Position numbers and translations under genes: made by a program | DNA from: an uncultured Draconibacterium sp. | GTDB lineage: Bacteria > Bacteroidota > Bacteroidia > Bacteroidales > Prolixibacteraceae | Length of the DNA stretch: 64,000 bases | Direction of reading: 5' to 3' | Assembly: GCF_913060805.1 (NCBI RefSeq) | Contig: NZ_CAJXTC010000020.1 | Span: 37,390-101,389 of the forward strand | Notes under the pieces: model-generated | What the model was told of the DNA's origin: nothing | The model's input: the letters and a program-made list of their open reading frames with translations, nothing else | Database searches by the model: none | Part shown: positions 1 through 8,732 of the stretch, one piece after another | Layout: each line of letters begins with the position of its first letter | Numbering within the stretch: the stretch's first letter is position 1

Positions 1-837
1 CGGATCAACCCTTCCGCCGCTGCCTCGTCCTCTTCCGTCGCCAATTTCAAGCAAGTAAACCAAACCTGCACTAATCTGGGCAGTTAACGACAAACGGCGG
101 TTATAGCGCAATAAATCAACGCCTTCGTTTTGCTCGTACGTAAAATTCGGAACACCGTCAAGTATCCCGGAATTCAACACTGTACATGTACCATCAATTT
201 CAAACAACAAACGGTCGCTTATGGCATAATCAAAACCAAGTCCTCCGCCTACATGAAATGCCGGCCAGCTGTCTTGCTCGCTGTTTTTTGTTCCTCTCGA
301 ATACAGCACATCCCAATCCAAATCCGGATCAGGTAATTCGCGATAGGTCAAATCCGTTCGAACAAATGCCACAACACCGGTAAGTTTTACAAACGGCGAG
401 AAGGTTTTGTCGGGCATAAAATAGTACTTGTAGTTAACTGCCAGGTTAAACAAACGCGTGTTGTATTCCAGCGGAGTAATAAAAAATTCATCCTGATAAT
501 ACTGATAATAAGGCGTTAGAAAATAGTTGAAAACCGGCGGATCGTCATTAAAACCTTTCAGATGTGAATAATCCAACTCCACACCAAAGTAAGTTTTTTC
601 GGTAACTTGGAACAGAATTTCACCCTCGAGACCTGCCGATAATTGTGGTGTAAATTTTTCGCTGCTGGTAGGTGGCGAAACGAGCAAAGCATCGGGATGT
701 GGCACATCGGAAGTTCCAAACTCGGAAATTAACATGCCGGAATTGACTGCCACTCGAAATCCAATTAACTGAGCATTAACCGAAAAACTGGCCGCCACAA
801 GTAAAACACCGATGAAAATCAATCTTCTCACATCCAT
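1..837 (-). CDS. Outer-membrane beta-barrel protein, 5' part only (runs off left edge)
   Basis: Reading down from the ATG at 837 gives 279 open codons with no stop before the window edge, so the 3' end lies outside. The first 22 residues are a signal peptide ending in VNAQ. The rest is made of alternating hydrophobic/polar strands with many Tyr, Phe and Gly, such as FGVELDYSHL and FAVNYKYYFM-like stretches, as in small Bacteroidota outer-membrane barrels of the porin/OmpW-like type. The last visible residues are a Gly/Arg-rich stretch. The gene follows the U32 gene by 65 bp in the same direction and may be co-transcribed. No substrate can be assigned. Confidence 0.8.
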   Translation of the reverse strand, partial: MDVRRLIFIGVLLVAASFSVNAQLIGFRVAVNSGMLISEFGTSDVPHPDALLVSPPTSSEKFTPQLSAGLEGEILFQVTEKTYFGVELDYSHLKGFNDDPPVFNYFLTPYYQYYQDEFFITPLEYNTRLFNLAVNYKYYFMPDKTFSPFVKLTGVVAFVRTDLTYRELPDPDLDWDVLYSRGTKNSEQDSWPAFHVGGGLGFDYAISDRLLFEIDGTCTVLNSGILDGVPNFTYEQNEGVDLLRYNRRLSLTAQISAGLVYLLEIGDGRGRGSGGRVDP

Positions 838-902
838 CTCTTTGACTTACAGCCATTAATTTAAGCCGTTTTTGTCAAAAAAGGAAACAATGTAAAATAA
901 AT

Positions 903-2162
903 CTATCGTCTTTCTTTTACCTGCGAGGCATCAACCATCTTGTAAAGTTTGTCGGCGCGGCGTATCACTTCGTCGATAGGCACAGAGATTCGTTGCCCTT
1001 TTAAGCCTTCTTCAACGGGTTTTAAATCGAAACGAATTTCGCTTACAGTGTTTTGATAAACTCCTGTTGTTGGGCCGGTAACTACAATCTCATCGCCAAC
1101 TTGCAGGTTGTTTGTTTCGAGCTTAAATTCGGCCACACCAATTTTTTTGAAGTAGTTGGTACATTTGCCAATATACAATTTGCGTTTGCTGGCCCTTGAA
1201 CCGTAATTTTTGCTCCACTCGCCCAATCGCTGACCAAGGTAATAACCATCCCAAAATCCGCGATTGAAAACAGTAGTTAAACGGTTGTTCCAGTCTTCCA
1301 CTTTCTCTTCGGTAAACTCTTCGTCGAAATAAGCGTCAACAGCCTCGCGGTAACACTGAGCAACAGTTTTTACGTATTCGGCTGAACGGGCGCGTCCTTC
1401 GATTTTAAGTACCGAAACTCCGGCATCGAGTATTTTATTCAGAAAATGAATGGTTTTCAAATCTTTGGGCGACATGATGTACTCATTGTCGATCTCCAGT
1501 TCAGCACCGGTTTGTTTATCGGTAACCGTGTAAGCCCGGCGGCAAGTTTGCAAACAAGCCCCGCGGTTAGCCGACGAGTTCATTTCGTGTAAACTCAGGT
1601 AACACTTTCCGCTGGTGGCCATACACAGCGCACCGTGCACAAACATTTCAATTTTCATCAACTCGCCGTTTGAGCCGGTAATATTTTGCTTTTTAATCTG
1701 GTCGCTTATTTCCCAAACGCGGCCAAGATTCATTTCGCGTGCCAGCACCACAACGTCGGCAAAATTTGAATAGAATTTTACGGCTTCAATGTTGGTAATA
1801 TTTACCTGCGTTGAAATATGCACTTCAAGGTTAATGGAACGCGCGTACTGAATTACTGAAATATCGGCTGCAATAACTGCAGAAACTCCTGCTTCTTTGG
1901 CGGCATCGATAACTTCGTGCATTTTATCCAACTCGCCATCAAAAATTTCCACGTTCATGGTAAGGTAAGTTTTTACCTTATTTTCGGTGGCAATACGCAC
2001 AATTTTACGCAGGTCGTCGAGATTAAAATTATTAGACGAGCGCGAACGCATGTTAAGGTTTTCAACACCAAAGTAAACCGATCCGGCTCCTCCCTGAATG
2101 GCTGCCATTAACGATTCGTACGATCCTACGGGCGCCATTATTTCCACATCTCTTCTTTCCAT
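903..2162 (-). CDS. Peptidase U32 family protein (TrhP-like, tRNA hydroxylation)
   Basis: 419 residues. The U32 signature is clear at about residues 172-190: EMFVHGALCMATSGKC followed by further cysteines (GACLQTC), which in this family bind an iron-sulfur cluster. The N-terminal half looks like the TIM-barrel core (APVGSYESLMAAIQGGA). Length and a C-terminal beta domain match the TrhP (YegQ) branch, which works with prephenate-derived hydroxylation of tRNA wobble uridine, rather than the longer RlhA. U32 proteins are often labelled collagenase-like proteases, but known bacterial members modify RNA or ubiquinone. The family is certain; the TrhP assignment is by length and general likeness only. 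Confidence 0.85.
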   Translation of the reverse strand: MERRDVEIMAPVGSYESLMAAIQGGAGSVYFGVENLNMRSRSSNNFNLDDLRKIVRIATENKVKTYLTMNVEIFDGELDKMHEVIDAAKEAGVSAVIAADISVIQYARSINLEVHISTQVNITNIEAVKFYSNFADVVVLAREMNLGRVWEISDQIKKQNITGSNGELMKIEMFVHGALCMATSGKCYLSLHEMNSSANRGACLQTCRRAYTVTDKQTGAELEIDNEYIMSPKDLKTIHFLNKILDAGVSVLKIEGRARSAEYVKTVAQCYREAVDAYFDEEFTEEKVEDWNNRLTTVFNRGFWDGYYLGQRLGEWSKNYGSRASKRKLYIGKCTNYFKKIGVAEFKLETNNLQVGDEIVVTGPTTGVYQNTVSEIRFDLKPVEEGLKGQRISVPIDEVIRRADKLYKMVDASQVKERR

Positions 2163-2194
2163 TGCTTATGCGTGAAGTTTTAAAAATTGCGGTG

Positions 2195-2202
2195 CAAAGT
2201 TA
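2195..2202 (-). promoter_or_regulatory. -7 element of the U32 gene
   Basis: The minus strand reads TAACTTTG, a full match to the Bacteroidota -7 element TAnnTTTG, 32 nt before the ATG at 2162. No convincing TTTG -33 element is present. Confidence 0.45.
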
Positions 2203-2283
2203 AGAGTTTTTGGGAATTACAGTTATGCTCTGGTAATTCCAAATCACTAATGTCAATACTATAGAAAAAGGTATTTGCTCTAT

Positions 2284-2710
2284 CGAGCGGATTTTACTTT
2301 TTGTCTTGAGACAATAAGTAAACAAAAAACTCAAGGCTGCGCCCGCTTCACTCGGAAAAGCTACGTAGTGCCGGCTAAAATTCCTGAAACTCGTCGTACC
2401 TCCTCAAACAGCAGTAATTTTTTAACGCCGTCACCACTTGTTTTCCGGCTCACCGGCCGAGGCCGAAGCTTCGAAGCAGCTTTTATTATAGTACTAACGA
2501 GACATAAGTGGAACGGCCTCTTTTGGTCTTTGTCCGTAGTTGAAATAAAACCTTAATGAGAGCGGGAAGCTCCGAGTATGCGAGGAGATCACCCGTCCGA
2601 ATTTGGGTTTTATGAAAATGGAGGATAAAGATTAAAAGTAGCCTTGAACTTTCTGCTTCGTCTTTGCTTTAAGGCAAAGATGAAGGCCTCCGGCAGGATA
2701 GTAATTAGAG
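2284..2710. repeat. Non-coding gap holding a degraded dispersed repeat
   Basis: The 650-bp gap between 2163 and 2812 holds no believable gene. A 93-codon frame at 2275-2556 has atypical composition (runs of Ser/Arg, no domain). The stretch starting near 2284 (TTTTACTTTTTGTCTTGAG, then AAACAAAAAACTCAAGGCTG) looks like a family of intergenic repeats I associate with Bacteroidota genomes. That identification is from memory of the motif, not from a search. Confidence 0.4.
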
Positions 2711-2750
2711 TAAAATCTGATCAATTTATAATCTAAACGATCTATTAATG

Positions 2751-2811
2751 CAATAGAAACAACGATGCCCTCACTCATTCTCAGAGCAAGGGCATCACTT
2801 CTGTTCTATTG
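2751..2811 (-). terminator. Long imperfect hairpin after the efflux operon
   Basis: Outer arms CAATAGAA (2751-2758) and TTCTATTG (2804-2811) enclose an inner stem GATGCCCT (2764-2771) / AGGGCATC (2789-2796). It sits 2 bp past the stop codon of the last gene of the 16-kb operon and is the likely transcript end, although the T-run after it is weak. Confidence 0.65.
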
Positions 2812-2812
2812 T

Positions 2813-3535
2813 TTAAACAAACTTTTCGCGTTTCTGTAAATTAAAAAGGCCGTACAAAACGAACACCAAAGTGGCGATCCCCATAAAAATCCGGTTCTTG
2901 CGGATAATTCCAATCCAAATTACCTCGTTCAGGTTATCCGGTATTTCGAACGGATTCAGAAAAATATCCCACTGTGTATTCCGCATTCCGGTATCCTGTA
3001 GAATAATTAATGCCACTCCAATTAACACCATTGCCACAGCTGTTCCGTTTCCGTTTTTAATGACAGTTGAGAACATAAACGACATCGATCCTAAAAATAT
3101 GATCGGGTACATTAACTGGTACGACATTTCCAGCAGGTTAATTTTGTACAGCAGTACCGAAGCCAACGCTGAAAAAAGAACGATAATGACAAATACGAGC
3201 GTATAAATCATTACCAAACGCACCAGCCAAACTTTATAACGGTAGTTCGGAATTCCGAAAAGTATTTCAAGCATTCGCGAATCATCGTCGTTTTGTATGC
3301 CAAAAACCGACGGATAGAAAATGAGCAACACGCCCGGGAAAATCAGCAGTGTATAAACCACATCTTCCGACATGGAGCCGCCGTTATAAACCGTTTGAAT
3401 GGCAAAAAACAAAAAGAATGCAAGTGCTGCTATTAAAAACCAAATAAACCGGTTGGCAAAGATGATTCTTAAGTTATACCGTATCATTTTAATTAAAATA
3501 TACAGCCTGTTTTTTATATCGAATTGTCTTTCCAT
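2813..3535 (-). CDS. ABC-2 type transporter permease
   Basis: 240 residues with six hydrophobic segments: one after a basic N-terminus (IWFLIAALAFFLFFAIQ), then at about 60-80, 105-130, 140-160, 163-180 and 215-232. This is the usual six-helix ABC-2 permease layout without large soluble domains. It starts 6 bp after the RND-ABC fusion gene, so the two are almost surely translated from one message. The fusion supplies an ABC ATPase domain, and this is its most obvious membrane partner. Substrate unknown. It is the last gene of the operon. Confidence 0.85.
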   Translation of the reverse strand: MERQFDIKNRLYILIKMIRYNLRIIFANRFIWFLIAALAFFLFFAIQTVYNGGSMSEDVVYTLLIFPGVLLIFYPSVFGIQNDDDSRMLEILFGIPNYRYKVWLVRLVMIYTLVFVIIVLFSALASVLLYKINLLEMSYQLMYPIIFLGSMSFMFSTVIKNGNGTAVAMVLIGVALIILQDTGMRNTQWDIFLNPFEIPDNLNEVIWIGIIRKNRIFMGIATLVFVLYGLFNLQKREKFV

Positions 3536-3541
3536 AATTCC

Positions 3542-6500
3542 TTAAACAAAGTCTTTTAACAAACACAAATAAGCATCCTCGAGATTTGGCAACACACTAA
3601 CTGCGTCGGGTGCCGGCTTTTCTTTCGCCAAACAACGCATCTTAATATTTTCGCCATCGCGCATGTGGTGAACAATCATTTGTTTATTGGCCATATTATC
3701 GAATTCCTTAGCCGGAACCGAGAACTGCCACACAAAATTATTACCCATATTCACCATATCGTTTGGTGTTCCGAAATATTTCAGATTCCCTCGGTTAATT
3801 ACCGCTACCTGGTTACACGAGCTCGAAATATCCTCGATAATGTGCGTCGAGAAAATTACGATACGTTCGCGACTCAGCTCTACCAACAAGTTACGGAAAC
3901 GAATACGTTCGCGCGGGTCGAGACCTGCGGTAGGTTCGTCAACCACCAAAATACGTGGCAGATTCAGCAGAATTTGTGCAATACCAATACGTTGTTTCAT
4001 ACCGCCCGAGAATGCACCGATTTTATCTGTCCGGCGTTCCCACATATGAACACTTTTCAGTACATATTCCAAACGGTCTTCGCGCGTTTTGGTGTCTTTT
4101 ATACCTTTTAGAATGGCCTGATAATCGAGGAATTCCCAGGCCGACATATTTTCGTAGGTACCAAAAGCCTGTGGCAAATAACCAATCAAACCTTGCAGCT
4201 CTTCGCGGTATTTTTGGGTGTCCATTCCGTTTATCCAGATCTTACCGTAACTCTGCTCGAGCACACCGGTGATAATCCGCATCATGGTTGATTTACCGGC
4301 GCCGTTTGGTCCAAGCAAACCAAACATACCCGTTTTAATTTCCAGCGAAACACCGTTTAACGCCCTGAATGGTTTCTTGCGTTTTCCGATAACCGGAATC
4401 TGGCGAACCATGTTAAAGTAACCACGGCGAAGTCCGCCAAAACGTCCTTCAATTCGCGCAATATTCACATCTTTATTATGGATGTATTCTGCCGTTGCAT
4501 AGAACACCAGCAAAATGTACCAGATAATTGCAATGAAAATAACCATTCCAAGGTTATCCCAATCTTTGTAGAAATAGAGAAGGAAAACAAGTGGTACGAT
4601 CCAGAATAGAATATTATAAATCCATTTATTCAGCTTCAGATAAAAAGCTTTTCCTGTTGCTTCGTGTTTATTGATAAGCACCTGATTTAGCGGCACTCTT
4701 AACAAGAACAGGAAGAAGAAAACGCCGTGCGACAACACCCACATCCACAAATGACTTTCGATGTAAAAGAAGGTGAAATAAGTCACAAAAATAAACAGCG
4801 GCACCTCCCAAATGAGATCTGAAAAATCGCGGAGATGTTTATAATCTTTTGTCAGGCCGGCACGTTCACGAATTTTTAATCCCGATTTCCACTCGCGCAT
4901 AAAACGCGAATCGCGGTCGTAAATTTTCACCAGCCTGCGAACTGTAATTCTTATCGGTTCGTTTTCATCCACAACTTTTTCGCTGGCCTGGCGCAAACTG
5001 GTCATTGTAAAAGCTACAACTCCCGGCACCAAAACAATCAGGAGAATAAAATCGAGCAGTTGCCAAACAAAACTATCCACGCGCAGATAGATAAAAATGG
5101 CTCCGACAATAAACACCGTTAACATTCCCAATTTTAGGCCAAGATGTAAGGATTTAATCCAATCGAGCGCATTTTCCATTCCGGCGTATAATGTTGGAAT
5201 GAAAACCAAAGTAAGGATTGTACTTAACGCCAAACCGCCAATTACAGTAATGGCAAACGGTGCGCCAATGGCACCAACATATTCAGCCTGTCCCATTGCC
5301 AGTGGGAATAACGCAACAATGGTTGTAATAGCTGTAATCAGAATCGGGCGAACACGCGAAAGACCGGCGGCCATTAAAGCACGAGATTTCCGGTAGCCCC
5401 GCTTTCGGAGAATGTTGGTGTAATCAATCAGAATAATTCCGTTGTTCACCACCACTCCAATCAGGATAATAAAGCCCATTAAAGTGTTGGCGTTAAACAG
5501 GCTGTTTCCTGTAAAGATCAGTGCCAGGAATGATCCGATGGCAGCCAACGGAATAGAGAAAATAAGTACAAACGGTGTTGATACTGATTCGAAAACCGAC
5601 GCCAAAATCATTAAAATTAGAATGAATGCCGCGGCAATCAAGAACTTGAATTCGGCATACTGATCTTCTTCGTGAATTACCTCTACAGCAACTCCCGAAG
5701 GCAGTTTGTAAGCACCGATTATATCGTCAATTTCAAGACGATAAGCTTCAAGCAGATCATTCGATTCGCTGGCTTCGTCAACAAAACTATAGGTTAATTC
5801 AATCTGTTTTTCCTGGTTTACACGGGTAACGCTGGCCATTCCTTCGGCATACACCATATCGGCCAGCTCGTCCATATCGTAAGTAGCGCCCTGCGTATTG
5901 CTAACCTGCAAACGACGAAGATCTTCAATTCCCTTTTCATCTTCATCCTCTTCAACACCATCGGGCAATTTTTCTTTGATAACAATCTCGTACTCATCCG
6001 TGCCCTGCTTAAAATTCACACCGGAGGTAAACTCGCGGGTAAACGTTCCCAGCTCCGACATAATATTCTGAAGCGTAATTCCATATTCGGTAAGCAGCAT
6101 CTGGTTGAAATACATATGTACTTCGGGCCGGTTGTTCGACACGCTGATGTTTGCGCGACGAATCGATTCCAGGTCTTCGATGTAGTAGAGTAAATCTTCG
6201 GCTACACCTTTCATTACCTCAAAGTTTTCGCCTTTTATAACTACCCGCTCTTGGTTCGAGCCGATCCCCATAAACTGCTGAAATCCCTGAGTTCCTGAAC
6301 GACCACCGCCGCCACCACGGAAACTGGCACTCGATGTTGGTGCTTCAAGTCCAACTTCTCCCTGCGAAACGTTGCCAATGCGGTCTTCAACATCTTGTTT
6401 GATTTCTGCAATGGTACGGTCATCAATATCTTTATAATCTTCGCGGAGAATGAAAGTCAGAATTGCTTCTTCAGCCTCAATATTTGCTGACAAGTCTTGT

Positions 6501-8260
6501 TTTTCGGCAATGTCTTCCAGGCGGCTTTCCACATCGGCAACAACTTTGTCGGTTGCTTCCAGCGTTGTTCCGGTTGGCATGGTTACATAAATATTGAACT
6601 GCTCTTCTTCAACTTCCTGCAGGTTGGTAACACTAACTGCCAACACAATAAATACAGTTAAAAAGAAGAACACCAACGCACCAATTATGGTACGTGCCGG
6701 TACGCGCATACTGGCTTTCAGCAGCAGAATATAAATTTGGATTATGCGGTTATTGGTCGTAACCTTTTCGTAAAATACGTTGTGTTGCCGTTTTTTACGC
6801 AACAGTAAGTGAGCTGCCATTGGAATTAACAGCAAGGCCACAAATAACGAAACAATCAGCGTTGAAATAATGGAAACGCCAACGTGGTTACCCAGCAGTT
6901 TCACCATGTAATCGGTAGAGAAAACGAATGGTAAAAATACCGTAACGGTTGTAAGCGTTGCCGCTACAATTGAGCGCCAAACCTCTTTTGTTCCCTGCGT
7001 TACCGATTGCTCGGGACTCATTTTATTCCCCGAGAGCCGGTATATATTTTCGAGCACCACAATACTATTGTCGAGCAGCATACCAATGGCCAAAACAAGA
7101 CCTACCAGTGTTAAACTGTTCAGCGAAATATTAAATGCATAAAACAGGTTAAAAGCAGTAAATACCGAAATTGGAATGGCCAGAGCAATAAATGAAACAA
7201 TGCGCAGATTTTTCAGGAACATCCAAAGTACAAAAATGGCCAACAAACCTCCAACCAGTGCCAAATCAATAATCTGATCGATGTTTTTCTCCATGGTATC
7301 GGCCAGGTTGGTCTGCACCACAATTTGTACATCTTTGGCAGCCAGCTTTTTATTGAGTTCGGCAATCTCTTCCTGCACGTTATGCGACAATTCGATAAGG
7401 TTGGCCTGCGAATCGCTCACCAGGCTCATCGAAACCGCGTCCAATCCGTTTATACGACTTATCGATGTTTCTTCTTTAACCCCAAAAAATACGTCGGCTA
7501 CATCTTTTAAGTAGATCGGGCCATCGGCCACAACAATATTTTCGATGTCAGAAACTTTATCGTATTCGGCCGTAACGTGCACAAAATATTGTTTTTGTGC
7601 ATCATGCAGATAACCGGTAAATGTTCGGTTGGTAGAGTTGCTTGAAATAGCACTCTGAATTTGCGCCGGCGTAATTCCGTAAGCTTCGCAGGCACCTGCA
7701 TCGTAAGTTACTTCAATCGAACGTTCTTTACCACCGTAAACCGACACAGAAGCTACCCCGTCGATGTTTTCCATCTGAGCGGTAATTTCCTGGTCAACGA
7801 TATTACGCACACGATCAACTCCCCCGCTACCACGAATCTGCAGCTCCATAAACTGGTTGGTGAGCTGATCCATATCAACGCGGTTAACCGTTACAATGAA
7901 GTTATCGTCGAGTTCGCCTGCAATCAGGTCGATCTTTTCCTGCAATTTCAGGAAGGTGTATTTAAAGTTGACGTTCTGTTTAAAATTTACCTGTATGGAT
8001 GCCGAGCGGTTGTTGATAAACGACTCCATATCTTCAATGCCTTCCATCGTCCCGATCGCTCCTTCAACCGGAATAACCGCCTGGTTTTCCAGGTAGCTCG
8101 GATCCACCTCAATCCGCGACTGAATCTGGACGAACAGCATCGGGAGCTCGGCATTTGGCATGAGTTCCACCGGCAACTGTTTGTATGAGATATAACCCAA
8201 CATGGTTAATCCCAAAAACAGCATACTGATGAATATTTTTCTGTTGATAATGAATTTCAT
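3542..8260 (-). CDS. RND efflux pump fused to a membrane segment and a C-terminal ABC ATPase
   Basis: 1572 residues in one open frame. Residues 1-1015 are a complete RND (AcrB-type) permease: N-terminal helix, two large periplasmic loops, the helix-4 motif GMLLDNSIVVLEN near 390-402 with the proton-relay Asp kept and the next Asp replaced by Asn, and the usual second half. A Gly-rich insert (RGGGGGRSG) lies near 647. Residues 1015-1285 add about six further helices with cytoplasmic basic loops. Residues 1290-1572 are an ABC ATPase: Walker A GPNGAGKST at 1317-1325, signature FSGGMKQR, Walker B VVDEP with Asp1441 and Glu1442, H-loop STHI. This ATPase closely resembles the separate 297-residue ATPase at 17924-18817. 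It lies in an operon with an adaptor, TolC and a second RND pump. I know of no characterised protein with this layout. All ATPase motifs are intact, so it should bind and hydrolyse ATP. Substrate unknown. Confidence 0.88.
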   Translation of the reverse strand: MKFIINRKIFISMLFLGLTMLGYISYKQLPVELMPNAELPMLFVQIQSRIEVDPSYLENQAVIPVEGAIGTMEGIEDMESFINNRSASIQVNFKQNVNFKYTFLKLQEKIDLIAGELDDNFIVTVNRVDMDQLTNQFMELQIRGSGGVDRVRNIVDQEITAQMENIDGVASVSVYGGKERSIEVTYDAGACEAYGITPAQIQSAISSNSTNRTFTGYLHDAQKQYFVHVTAEYDKVSDIENIVVADGPIYLKDVADVFFGVKEETSISRINGLDAVSMSLVSDSQANLIELSHNVQEEIAELNKKLAAKDVQIVVQTNLADTMEKNIDQIIDLALVGGLLAIFVLWMFLKNLRIVSFIALAIPISVFTAFNLFYAFNISLNSLTLVGLVLAIGMLLDNSIVVLENIYRLSGNKMSPEQSVTQGTKEVWRSIVAATLTTVTVFLPFVFSTDYMVKLLGNHVGVSIISTLIVSLFVALLLIPMAAHLLLRKKRQHNVFYEKVTTNNRIIQIYILLLKASMRVPARTIIGALVFFFLTVFIVLAVSVTNLQEVEEEQFNIYVTMPTGTTLEATDKVVADVESRLEDIAEKQDLSANIEAEEAILTFILREDYKDIDDRTIAEIKQDVEDRIGNVSQGEVGLEAPTSSASFRGGGGGRSGTQGFQQFMGIGSNQERVVIKGENFEVMKGVAEDLLYYIEDLESIRRANISVSNNRPEVHMYFNQMLLTEYGITLQNIMSELGTFTREFTSGVNFKQGTDEYEIVIKEKLPDGVEEDEDEKGIEDLRRLQVSNTQGATYDMDELADMVYAEGMASVTRVNQEKQIELTYSFVDEASESNDLLEAYRLEIDDIIGAYKLPSGVAVEVIHEEDQYAEFKFLIAAAFILILMILASVFESVSTPFVLIFSIPLAAIGSFLALIFTGNSLFNANTLMGFIILIGVVVNNGIILIDYTNILRKRGYRKSRALMAAGLSRVRPILITAITTIVALFPLAMGQAEYVGAIGAPFAITVIGGLALSTILTLVFIPTLYAGMENALDWIKSLHLGLKLGMLTVFIVGAIFIYLRVDSFVWQLLDFILLIVLVPGVVAFTMTSLRQASEKVVDENEPIRITVRRLVKIYDRDSRFMREWKSGLKIRERAGLTKDYKHLRDFSDLIWEVPLFIFVTYFTFFYIESHLWMWVLSHGVFFFLFLLRVPLNQVLINKHEATGKAFYLKLNKWIYNILFWIVPLVFLLYFYKDWDNLGMVIFIAIIWYILLVFYATAEYIHNKDVNIARIEGRFGGLRRGYFNMVRQIPVIGKRKKPFRALNGVSLEIKTGMFGLLGPNGAGKSTMMRIITGVLEQSYGKIWINGMDTQKYREELQGLIGYLPQAFGTYENMSAWEFLDYQAILKGIKDTKTREDRLEYVLKSVHMWERRTDKIGAFSGGMKQRIGIAQILLNLPRILVVDEPTAGLDPRERIRFRNLLVELSRERIVIFSTHIIEDISSSCNQVAVINRGNLKYFGTPNDMVNMGNNFVWQFSVPAKEFDNMANKQMIVHHMRDGENIKMRCLAKEKPAPDAVSVLPNLEDAYLCLLKDFV

Positions 8261-8274
8261 TTTTTTCTTTTTTG

Positions 8275-8732
8275 GAACGCTGATGACGCAGGTTTAGCTG
8301 ATATTCACAGATTTTTTATTGGTAAATAATTTCCTCCGTATTTCTGGTTTCTTCCCAAAGTTTAGTAGCAAACCAACTTCTATATTCGTCGCTTTTAAGT
8401 AATTTATCAGTTGATACTCATGCGCTTCAGTCACAGTTTCGGTTGCTTTTAGCTCAAGCATTACAACATCCTCAACAATAATATCCGCATAATATTCTCC
8501 AACTACATCACCCTGATAACTTACTTTTATTGGTTTCTGCGATTCAACTTTCAACTCCTCATTTTGCAACTCTATTAAAAGCGCATTGTGATAGACTTTT
8601 TCAAGAAAACCATATCCCAATTCATTGTAAACCTTATAGAAGCATTTAATTATCGCTTCGGTTAAATCAGAATATTTATAATCCATTTTCATCTATCAGC
8701 GAGTTTCAGTTAAATCAACGTCATCTGTGTTC
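8275..8732. mobile_element. 458-bp cassette with 38-bp inverted ends carrying the GxxExxY gene
   Basis: Positions 8275-8312 and 8695-8732 are inverted copies of one another: both, read inward, follow GAACnCnGATGACG, then a TTTA-CTGA core, then TC-C-GAT, with about a dozen scattered differences. They enclose only the GxxExxY gene. The right end touches the last base of the stop codon of the upstream RND gene and the left end is 14 bp before the next RND gene, so it looks inserted between two pump genes. No transposase is present, so any movement would need a helper. Confidence 0.6.
8294..8692 (-). CDS. GxxExxY protein
   Basis: 132 residues. The name-giving motif is seen as GFLEKVY at about 28-34, followed by the conserved core with YYADIIVEDVVMLELKA and the hydrophobic end LLLNFG. 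The alternating D-x-(16)-ELKA arrangement resembles a PD-(D/E)xK nuclease core, but that is an inference and no activity is established for the family. The start could be Met1 or Met3; both are close. The gene sits inside a pair of inverted repeats between two pump genes and has no obvious link to efflux, so it is likely a passenger. Confidence 0.85.
   Translation of the reverse strand: MKMDYKYSDLTEAIIKCFYKVYNELGYGFLEKVYHNALLIELQNEELKVESQKPIKVSYQGDVVGEYYADIIVEDVVMLELKATETVTEAHEYQLINYLKATNIEVGLLLNFGKKPEIRRKLFTNKKSVNIS

Noticed and set aside
2275..2556. 93-codon open frame on the plus strand
   Set aside because: Odd composition, no start context, lies in a stretch resembling dispersed non-coding repeats.
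7661..8188. 175-codon open frame opposite the RND-ABC fusion gene
   Set aside because: Antisense shadow of a long, clearly conserved coding frame; no family features. The same holds for other antisense frames over the pump, TonB and TPR genes.
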